DNA of 64,000 nucleotides from Xestospongia bergquistia. Taxonomy: Eukaryota; Porifera; Demospongiae; Haplosclerida; Petrosiidae. Under the pieces are notes generated by a model, which was not told where the DNA came from, made no database searches, and saw only the letters and a program-made list of their open reading frames with translations. The translations under genes were made by a program, and so were the position numbers. Location: NCBI GenBank assembly GCA_963965975.1, contig OZ014415.1, positions 3,601,001 through 3,665,000 of the forward strand. The letters are read 5' to 3'. Positions 33,205-41,999 of this stretch are shown here, one piece after another. The number at the start of each line of letters is the position of its first letter. Position 1 is the first letter of the stretch.

Positions 33205-35495
33205 TAGGCAGTATATGAGAGAGCTAAATGATGAGCAAAAATCCATAGTGGAATTCCACTGTGACTGGTGTAAGAAAGCTGTACTAGCATTAAAGCAAAA
33301 CAAACCAGTTGAGCCATATCGTGTTCCTTAGTGGTCCTGGTGGGGTTGGCAAATCTCATGTTATAAAGCTGATTCATTCAGATACACTGAAATTGCTAAG
33401 ATTATCAAGTACATTTGAACCAGATGATGTAATTGTCTTACTAACTGCCCCCACTGGTGTTGCTGCATTTAGCATTGATGGCATGACATTGCATTCAGTA
33501 TTACTACTGGGACGTAGCAAATACAGTGGGTTTCAACCTCTCAGTCATGATAGACTCAATACATTGCGAAACAAACTCTCACAGCTAATGTTGCTCATTA
33601 TTGATGAAGTCAGTATGGTTAGTTCCAATATGTTGCTAGAGATCCACAAAAGACAACAGCAGATAAAAGGTGTGTCAAATGATTCAGTATTTGGTGGTGT
33701 GAGCATACTAGCTGTGGGAGACTTGTATCAGTTACAACCAGTTGGTCAAGCTCCTTTGTTTAGCACTGTGAGTGACAGCTATGCCCAGCTATATGGCTCT
33801 GGCTCATTGTGGGTTGATCATTTCTTAATGGCTGAACTTACTCAGATTATGAGACAAAGAGGTGATAGTGCATTGTCTGAGCTATTGTGTCGCGTTAGAA
33901 CTAACAGTTGCACTGACAATGATGTTAAGATACTGAAATCTTGTGAAATAGCAGATGATGCACAGAACTATCCTACCCAAGCACTACATGTGTACAGACT
34001 AAATGCAGATGTTGATAAACGCAACTCTCATATGTTGAACAAACTAGCTCCCCAAAGTGCCCAGTATACCATCAAAGCCAATGATTCGGTAGCTGGTCAA
34101 ACTAGCCACATATCACTTACCAGTTTGTCTGACAAAAGATCTGAAACAGGTGGTCTTCACAGTGTACAGAAACTAGCTGTAGGTGCTCGTGTAATGCTAA
34201 CCACTAATGTTGATGTATCGGATGGTCTTGTTAATGGTGCAAGAGGCGAAGTTGTCCATATTGTTACCAATAACAACAATGATGTCGTTACTATACTTGT
34301 AAAATTTGACAATAGCAGAGTAGGCCTAAAAGCAATTCAGACAAGCCCACACCGAGCTAGATTTGCTAATGCAGTACCTCTTAGCAAATATGAAGTTGTT
34401 TTCTTTGCTAAAGGCAAAAGAGGCTCTGAAATGAAACGTTTACAGTTTCCTCTGACACTAGCATGGGCTACCACAATACACAAAGTGCAAGGTCTGACAC
34501 TTGAGGAGATAGTTGTTGATAAGAAAGGTGGCAGATTCAGTCCAGGACAAGCTTATGTTGCATTCAGTCGAGTCAAACCACTAACTGGCCTACATATTCT
34601 GAATTTCAATAGCAAAGCTATCAAAAAGAGCGTTGATGTTGAAAATGAGATGTTGAGGCTAAAGTCAAACTTGTTAAAACCAATATCCACTGTTACATGT
34701 GATCCATCATGTCATATTAGCATAGCATTGTTGAATGTGAGATCAATACTAGCCAAATTGCCTGACATCAGAGCTGACCACAGTCTTATGTCTGCCAACA
34801 TACTGTGCTTTTGTGAGACCTGGCTAAATGTAGCTCAGCCTTCCTCTGTTTTGCTAGACAATCAGATTGATATCAGATGTGACAGAATAACATGTGAAAA
34901 GAAAGGTGAAGTGTTGATGTGTATTCCTAAGCAGTTCCAGCCATCTAATATACAAAGATTTGCAAACAATGGCATTGAGGCAGCTTCAACATGTGTCCAG
35001 ATATTAAATACTGGCAATATGCAAATAGCTTTGGTGTACAGATCACCTAATATCCCACAAACAGCATTGCTAACTCTGCTTACCAGACTGGTAACCTATG
35101 TGTCACAATGTTCCATGCCTTGTATAATACTGGGAGATTTCAATGAAAATCTGTTACAGCAGCAGAACACAGCCATTGTTAGTCTAATGTCTAATTTCAG
35201 TTTTACACAGCTAGTAAGCCCACGAACAACAACTCAAGGAACATTGCTGGATCATGTGTACTATAGAAATCCAATCAAACCAGCTGAACAAGCCATTGTA
35301 CATGTCAAAGATACATACTATTCAGACCATGACTGTTTACTGCAGTATTCCTACAACACCATAAACCAATCTATGACTGCCCAGCAAGCCCAGCATGAGA
35401 TAGCTCTATGTAAACAGAAAGTGCACCAGCAAAAACATGTCAAACCAGCCAAACAAGCACAACCAAGCCTAACTATGCCAAACCAGCAATACTAG
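33205..35495 (+). pseudogene. Helitron PIF1-family helicase fused to an APE-like endonuclease
   Basis: A 728-codon open segment from 33309. Helicase motifs: LSGPGGVGKSHVIKL (Walker A), TAPTGVAAFSIDGMTLHS (Ia), LLIIDEVSMV (Walker B, DE), GDLYQLQPVG (III), LTQIMRQRG (IV), TLAWATTIHKVQGLTLEEIV (V) and AYVAFSRVKPLTGLHIL (VI). From about residue 470 an endonuclease/exonuclease/phosphatase fold follows: ALLNVRSI, CFCETWL, YRSPN, ILGDFNEN, LDHVYYR and YYSDHDCLL, including the catalytic GDFN and SDH motifs. Upstream of the ATG the helicase frame continues one base out of register (YMRELNDEQKSIVEFHCDWC), with the shift near 33315. The final 50 residues are Gln/Lys-rich. Confidence 0.9.
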
Positions 35496-36950
35496 CCAAC
35501 CAGCAAACCAAGCTAAACTAATAAAATCAAAACAAATTGCAGTCTCTACCTTTATGACCACCAATGATGATAACTGCAGTCTGAGATAGTTCTTCCTACC
35601 TTATAATGATAACAATATCTGAGGTAGTCATAATTTCACTGATGTTTATCATGTCTGTCAGGGATTCTAATGATTGGTGAGGATTCTCAGGAAGTTTGAT
35701 GGTATGTTATAATGCAAATATATCATAAATTCCAATTTTTGTAAGTTTTCTTATATATTCTATTCAAGGTATGAAGTTCTATAGCTATTTGTTATCGTCC
35801 ACATCTCCGCGACATCCTATGGAAAATGTCTGCTTACGTTCCTCCTATAAAAACATCGTTCACTTCAGCTTCTTCCCTGTCAAGTGACATTACATTTATT
35901 CACTCACGTACCATCTACTCTCAGTGTTTCCACTGACCCAGGCCTCCCTGTTGGGTGTCTCCGAAAACACCTCTCTATCACCCTCACTACTGTACAATAG
36001 AGCATCTACTGACAACCAGTGATCGCTTTATCTAATTGACCCTCCAGCCAAACCCCTCCCCTCCCTCCATCCAGTAGACTCATTCCATCTGATTAATCAA
36101 CTTTCTCCATGCAATTCCCCCCCCCCCCCTTCCAATTCCTTCCCTCCACCAGACCAACTCCCTCCATCAAACCACCTCCCTTATCTTATCAACACCCCCC
36201 ATCCAATTGTCTTCATCCATCTTATCGACTCTCCCCATTATCAAACTTCCTTAATCCAATCAACTTCTTCTCTCTCCCTCATCATTCATCACACCTTCAA
36301 CATTCCACCAAAGAGCTAAATAAACAGCTTCGAATACCTAGTTAGGGGACTTAAGCCCTAGGAGTCAGCTCTGCTGGCATTGGCGACAACTAAATCCTAA
36401 TTAGTTATTCCCGTTATTTGCATAATATTGTTTTTATCAATGATTATCTAATCATGCTTTAATAAAATAAATAACAATTGTGTGTGTATGAATGAGTAAG
36501 GTAGACTAACTACTAGGTTCATTGCGAGAGGTCCAATGCTGAGTAAGCTGGAAGCATGTGCCAGGGTGATTGTCCATTCAGAGGTAGTCTATGACTACTA
36601 CTAATAGTACTGTAATCTGAGGTTGTCAATCTTTATTGGTGACTACTGACGAGGGTCTAAATTGGGGACTTGCTGCACAGAAATATCAACCAACTAGACT
36701 CAAAAAATCTATCTTGTGCCTCAATAGCATGTGTTGGATTCCATCAGTGCCTACTCTCTCACTTGCCGAGAGTTTGCACTTTAATGAAGAAACTCTACTA
36801 TACAACTCTAACTAATGCACGGTTTTCCACACCCTCACTTGAGCATGCGCAAACAATGTGGAGGCAGCTAATACTAGGTATACACTCAGTGCAGATTAGT
36901 GCCTCGCACAGTATTACTGTAATTTTATGGAAATAAAAATTATTTTAAAA
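35496..36950. other. no gene; 370-base polypyrimidine stretch inside
   Basis: From about 35935 to 36310 the plus strand is mostly C and T, built from loose CCCTCCATC and CAACTCCCTCC words with a C13 run at 36117-36129. The rest is plain AT-rich DNA. A 78-codon frame here is a by-product of the skewed composition. Confidence 0.6.
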
Positions 36951-37140
36951 CCTCATATGAATACTTATTGGGAAAAAAGGTCCCGTAGACAAATTAGAGA
37001 CAATAGAAATGAGAAAAAACGAAAATAGACCCAATAAAAAAAGAAGAAAAAACACGCTCTCCGGGATTCAAACTCGGATCGCAATCGTTTGCAACCAAGC
37101 ACACTACCCTCAAAGCCACTGTCGACAGATGCATGGGCGG
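36950..37140 (-). repeat. tRNA-derived SINE-like sequence 1
   Basis: On the minus strand TGGCTTTGAGGGTAG (37104-37118) is near an A box and GAGTTTGAATCCC (37063-37075) is a good B box, at tRNA-like spacing. The cloverleaf arms pair poorly, so this is not a working tRNA. A T-rich tail region runs downstream of the head to about 36950. Confidence 0.5.
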
Positions 37141-37164
37141 ACTGCTAAAACATTATAGTAACAT

Positions 37165-37212
37165 ATCTGAAAGCGTGACTGACATACATACATACATACA
37201 AACATACATACA
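37165..37212 (+). repeat. CATA microsatellite
   Basis: An ACATACATACATACA run, interrupted once or twice. Confidence 0.8.
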
Positions 37213-37477
37213 TCACAAAAAGAGAATGCGCTGCGATTAGGATACCTCGCGCGTGCTCTCTGAGCTCAGCAATAATACGCATGCTCAAAGAACACAAGGT
37301 GTCCTCCATTTTTTGTCAGCGGTCTTCTCTTTGAATTTGATTGCCATTCTACATTCAAAAGTATGCTTGCAACAGTAGTAAAGTGTTACCTATTCATTTC
37401 AACTTCTACTTTATAGTAAACCTGACTCGCTATAATATGATCTACATCGTATTTTCATTTAATCTGAGAAAATAGCC

Positions 37478-38542
37478 ATGGCAAAGCGCTCACTCGATTT
37501 CAAAAGTCCAGATACGGTCAAAATCCCAAAAAGCACTCCTCTGTCTCCCAGTGATTTGACTGCATCAGACCAGCATGCAACTGTTACTGGTATGTTAGCA
37601 TCGCTCTTACCATTGAAACCATCTAAATACTTTGATGGTGAACTAACTGATGGCCACTCAATCATGAGACTTGTTGGGTTTGATAAGGCAAAGCAACAAG
37701 AATTACAAGCCTTTTGTGATTACAACGTACCCATCACTTTGCAAGATTACCAAATTCAGCGAAATAAATTCATAAACACCTTTGAGGTAGTGCTAAAATC
37801 ACACACCAAGATAGAAGAGTCACAATCCCACTTTGATGTGGCTGATATAAAAACAGCAGGAACTTCTGTCATACAGCTTGACAAAGTCAATCAGCTACCA
37901 CAGCATGAGAGGGTCACAGTTCAAGTTACGGTATTAAAGATTCATGAGCCTCAGACATTGCCAGGGGGTAAAATCAAGCAGGATGTGGTAGTGGCAGATT
38001 CCACCAGTAAAGCAATTGTTACTCTATGGGAATCAAGCATAGGGCTACTGAAAACACAAAAATCATATCAACTAAATCGATTAGAAACTTGCTCCTATCA
38101 AGGAAAACAATACCTTGCCTTCCCAACAGCACCATCAATTGATGAGATCGCAGATCTTGAAGATGTCATTGAACCAACTACTTCCTCAGATGAAGACGAT
38201 GAAGAGATACTAAAAGCAGTCACTGTATCAGGATTTAAGCAAATAGAGACTATCTATACATGTATTAACTGCAATAAGACTGTACATCCTGTCAACGCTC
38301 ACATCGGGGAGTGCAGTGTTTGCAACACTACTCAAAAACTCAAAAAACCTAAGCAAACTGCCCGACTGATTATAGAAACCACCACAAAGAAGTATATGCT
38401 CAGGGCATATGTTGACACTCTACATGCCATTACTAACATAGAATCATCAAAAGAGGTGTCAGCCCAAGACATCCTTTACGCCCAGCAGTTTCATTGCACA
38501 GTCAACAAGTTCAATGTTATTACGAATATATCTCGCCCATGA
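37478..38542 (+). CDS. RPA-like OB-fold single-stranded-DNA-binding protein
   Basis: An intact 354-residue frame. Residues 125-220 (VIQLDKVNQLPQHERVTVQV, then TVLKIHEPQTL, KIKQDVVVADSTSKAIVTLW, YQLNRLETCSYQGKQYLAF) read as an OB fold of the replication protein A large-subunit type. Residues 262-282 form a zinc ribbon with Cys 262, 265, 279 and 282 (CINCNK ... GECSVC), and a further beta-rich segment follows, as in RPA70 domain C. The first 60 residues are Ser/Pro/Lys-rich and probably flexible. Animal Helentrons often carry an RPA-like gene beside the Rep-helicase gene, and this one lies 2 kb downstream on the same strand, so I infer it is a Helitron accessory protein. It may instead be a separate repeat family. 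No breaks are seen. Confidence 0.75.
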   Translation: MAKRSLDFKSPDTVKIPKSTPLSPSDLTASDQHATVTGMLASLLPLKPSKYFDGELTDGHSIMRLVGFDKAKQQELQAFCDYNVPITLQDYQIQRNKFINTFEVVLKSHTKIEESQSHFDVADIKTAGTSVIQLDKVNQLPQHERVTVQVTVLKIHEPQTLPGGKIKQDVVVADSTSKAIVTLWESSIGLLKTQKSYQLNRLETCSYQGKQYLAFPTAPSIDEIADLEDVIEPTTSSDEDDEEILKAVTVSGFKQIETIYTCINCNKTVHPVNAHIGECSVCNTTQKLKKPKQTARLIIETTTKKYMLRAYVDTLHAITNIESSKEVSAQDILYAQQFHCTVNKFNVITNISRP

Positions 38543-38811
38543 CTCAATTCCAAAACAAACCACAATATCATCCATAATTATATTATTCTGATCTGAATAT
38601 TTCATTACCAGCTGTTAATGTAGTCTTGATTTCTTTATTATCTAATATTAGCACCAATTTAGGAAATGCAATTACATAAATGTTACTATCTCGAACAAAA
38701 GAAACTATGGACCTTAGCTGGCTTTATCTTGCTTACTAGAAATAATAAAGTGTACAAAGCATCAATCTATTGTCAATGTAGACCCTACTTTCAATATGCA
38801 GATAACAGGTA

Positions 38812-38862
38812 AGGCCTGGGATCGAGGCTATATCCAGAGCTTTATCCACTAAGCTAGCTGCA
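38812..38862 (-). repeat. tRNA-derived SINE-like head 2
   Basis: The minus strand has TAGCTTAGTGGAT (A box, 38844-38856), a fine match to TRGYNNARNGG, and CCTCGATCCCAGG (B-box-like, 38815-38827). The spacing between boxes is too short for a working tRNA, so it is a degenerate SINE or tRNA relic. Confidence 0.5.
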
Positions 38863-38901
38863 TATCATTAGGTAACATGGCTGAGGGTTTGCAGTTCAGT
38901 G

Positions 38902-39025
38902 CTTAATTAAATTCAGAGCTAGGGTATTTCTCAAAGTGGCTTGACAGTTATGCTTGCAGAACCACAGGGAAATACCCAACAACAATATGCAGTGCAGCCC
39001 ACCTTTTGATTATAATGACGCTGAA
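38902..39025 (+). repeat. hairpin repeat, copy 2
   Basis: GGGTATTTCTC (38922-38932) and GGGAAATACCC (38967-38977), with a context nearly the same as copy 1 at 28490-28612 and in the same orientation. The two copies bracket the whole Helitron and RPA block. Confidence 0.75.
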
Positions 39026-41178
39026 AAAGCGCATGTGTTCTGGAATGCTACTTACCTATCTTGTATAAGCAGTTCCTACAAAGCCAACTTAGCCTAACAT
39101 AAAAAAAGGTGTAAGTGGAAATTAAAATAGGATGAGTGTGCTCTGCCAAAGGTATCAATATCTTCTCTTTGAGAAACATGTAGGGCATAATTTGATCTCT
39201 GCTGATTCCAGACTTTACTTTTGCGCCGAGGGTTTGCACTTTAGTGCTTTTCATTAACAAATTTTTCATACTTAAATTCCTATTGACTCCTCATATTAGG
39301 GCTTGCTTCCATGACTTCAGTCAATAGTGTACAGTGGAGATACATGTAGGGCAAACTTACCCAAAAGAAAACTTTTCATTGGGTGGCCATTTTGATACAA
39401 TAGTAGCGACAAGACCAGCCAACAAAGCTGTACAATCAAAGTACATGTGAAATGAATCAGAAATGAGACCTAAACTGAGACAAAACAAATATAAACTTTA
39501 TAAAAGCAACAGAAATGTTGCTAAGAAACCAGACTAAACTATAACCATAAATATAGAACATAACCTGAAGTATACCAAGTATCAATATGATATAGACCAA
39601 AGAATGAGACAATCATTTCTCATTCATAGTATACATGCATGTCACATTGGTCATGATATTAAAAGTAAACAAATTATAAGCAACACAAATGTAATAACAA
39701 TTAACACTGTGATAGGTAGAGCCAAGAGGGTCATATATTCTTGAAAGCACACAAGGAATAATATAGTTTTATTATGTTACTGTAGAAAATTATTACATTC
39801 TTGTCTCAGTCTATGAACAAATGCTTTATATCACTAATATAATGGGATTGGACCCAAAAAGGAGCCATATATGTACATAGAAGAGTCTGCTATATTTACA
39901 TGTACAATATATTAGTATGTAGAAATTGTTGATACTATAAAATAAAGTCAATGACAAAAATTAGTTTGACACTATCTCTGACAAGAATGACATTACTGTT
40001 AAACAAACTCGTATTCTTGTAAATAATTTGTAATGCCTATTTGTCCACATTCCATAGAAGAGTTCAACAAAGGCAAACAAGAGATTAATGAGGAGAAATG
40101 CAAAAAGATTTCTTGAATTTGTATCTGAAAGAATGTTCCTAGAGAAAGTTAAATTGTCATATCATATCTAAGGTTTAGGGTTGAAAGTATTATATACCAT
40201 TCATTACTGGCATTGTGTCTAGGTAGCTGACATCAGAATGTAGACTTAAAAAGGAAACTTACACAGAACACTAGGGTGTCCTAAATCACCTTGGCACTAA
40301 AGCATGGATTTTGAAAAGTTCTGTGCTGTTTACCTAGTCACTTTAAAATTAGTGCTCTTAACAAAGTTGTCAATGACATGATACTTTAAGACAATAAATT
40401 TGGTCATAGAAAATTTATTTTTAAAGGATTTTTTCTACTCAAACAAATATGGATATCATTACCTAATTTAACTTTAATATAACATGTACTTGAGCCATTT
40501 AGTTAATTTAACAGACAATTTAAGAGATGGCTTAGTTTCCTGAAGTGTGAGAGAGACATCTTGTGCGTGCTGCGGTAACAAAGACATCCTGTCTCCCAGA
40601 CAAACGGAGCAACAGATTTATAGTGGATAAATATGCTCCGCCTTCAATAAAGTTATTAATAATTTTTATTTCCTGTTGCGTTTACACAGTGACAATGTTT
40701 ATAAGACTGAACTTTTTTCCATGACAATGTATGTATTGTTATAATATTAAGGAGATGTGTTTAAACCATTGTATGATGATGCAGTATTGTTAGCAGACAG
40801 ATCAGTAGAACAGGAATCTCAAGATTTCAATAGTCCGACCCCATTATATAAAGTCTTTGTCATATTTCTTCAATGCTGCTGTTCACAAACTTTCAGCATG
40901 TTGTCTTCCTCTGGTCTCCACTACACACTCAATCTAATTAGGGAGATATTCAATAACCAATATGTTTTATTTTAAACAATCTTTTGATACTTAAATACAT
41001 TCAGTTACAACTGTGATGTTATTGAAAGGGTTTTTGGAAATACCAATACAGAAAAGGAAATCACAACTACAGTATGAAAAACCAAGAAATTGTTACAGTC
41101 AAAAAACAGCCATGAATACAAATAATTTTCTGAGTAAGATAGTCTTGATGAGCAATTGAGAATCCCTTGCTATTTTAC
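39026..41178. other. AT-rich intergenic DNA
   Basis: No gene or repeat could be supported. At 39233-39250 a GGGTTTGCACTTTAGTG word resembles one at about 36769-36784. A short GC-richer stretch lies at 40556-40650 without an open frame of note. Confidence 0.5.
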
Positions 41179-41785
41179 GGTTTATAGCCATTTCGTCTAA
41201 TCCCGTTTCGTCTAATCCCATTTTGTCTAACAAAATGTACAATTGTCCCATTTCGTCTAAAAACTAAATTGATTTAAATCACAGTAATTACAAAGATACC
41301 CAATAGCTATATGCCCTAAGAAGTTCTTTGTAACGTATAATCTCCTGCTTAATGCTTTTTCTTAATAGTTTTCAGTCTGTTCTCATGGTTCTTCTTCTTG
41401 GAAGCCCTCTTGCAGCCAGCTGCATTAAACTGACTTCTGTCGCAGCTTGTTTTGTTGTAGTCCACTCCAAGCTAACCTAACAAAAGCTGGGGGAACAATG
41501 GCAATTGCTATCACTTGATGGATGTACAACTTGAAATCAGCGTCTTCCCTGTAAATATGTTGCATGTATGAAATGGCTCCTCTTAAGTACTCTACCTTTC
41601 AAGACATCAAAGCCTTTACACTATTAGTTCTTTGGAATTAGAATTCCATCACCTTTACTGGCCTTAATCCACTTATCTTAGACCTTTTACACTGTTAGAC
41701 ACTATTAGACAAAATGGGACAAAAGTCCATTTTGTTAGACAAAATGGGATTAGACGAAATGGGATTAGACGAAATGGCATGACAC
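41179..41785. mobile_element. MULE-like foldback element with 9-bp target duplication
   Basis: Near-perfect terminal inverted repeats lie at 41187-41237 and 41728-41778 (50 of 51 bases match). They are built from repeated ATTTCGTCTAATCCC words and a TTTTGTCTAACAAAA end. Outside them a further 7-8 imperfect bases pair, and then CTATTTTAC occurs on both sides (41170-41178 and 41786-41794), a 9-bp direct repeat typical of Mutator-like elements. The minus-strand interior reads EDADFKLYIHQVIAIAIVPP and AFVRLAWSGLQQNKLRQKS, plausibly the remnant of a transposase C-terminal part. The rest of the transposase is missing, so the element is non-autonomous. Confidence 0.8.
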
Positions 41786-41999
41786 CTATTTTACTATGTG
41801 TCCTTTATTCAGACAGTTCAAACATTGCATTCAAAATAACTATGATAAACATGAGGAAACCCTGATATAAGTGAGTTGGTTCAATAATTTATTACTGTAT
41901 TCTGTGTAGATGATTCCATACTCATGAAAGGACATTGGGAGATACTAAGGTATGGGATTAAAGAGACACTGGCCAAGTAGAAACAGTACACTCAACTTA

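Larger units (their letters stand above)
29005..35495 (+). mobile_element. Helitron (rolling-circle DNA transposon) with OTU and endonuclease domains, broken
   Basis: Coding parts lie in the right order for animal Helitrons of the Helentron type: zinc motif and repeats (29005-29500), DUF6570-like region and OTU protease (29520-30870), Helitron_like_N and HUH Rep (31030-32560), PIF1-type helicase (about 33205-34620) and an APE-like endonuclease (about 34700-35370). The frame changes or stops about ten times, for example a one-base loss near 29020, TGA 29148-29150, TAA 31182-31184, and a shift in the T8 run near 31500. Clear TC...CTRR ends or a 3' hairpin were not found, so the true ends are unknown. 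The RPA-like gene at 37478 may belong to the same element. The copy cannot make its full protein as it stands. Confidence 0.85.

Noticed and set aside
36109-36345. 78-codon Pro-rich protein
   Set aside because: It is produced by the polypyrimidine composition and shows no motif.
37053-37125. Functional tRNA gene on the minus strand
   Set aside because: A and B boxes are present but the acceptor and anticodon stems do not pair well; a SINE-like relic fits better.
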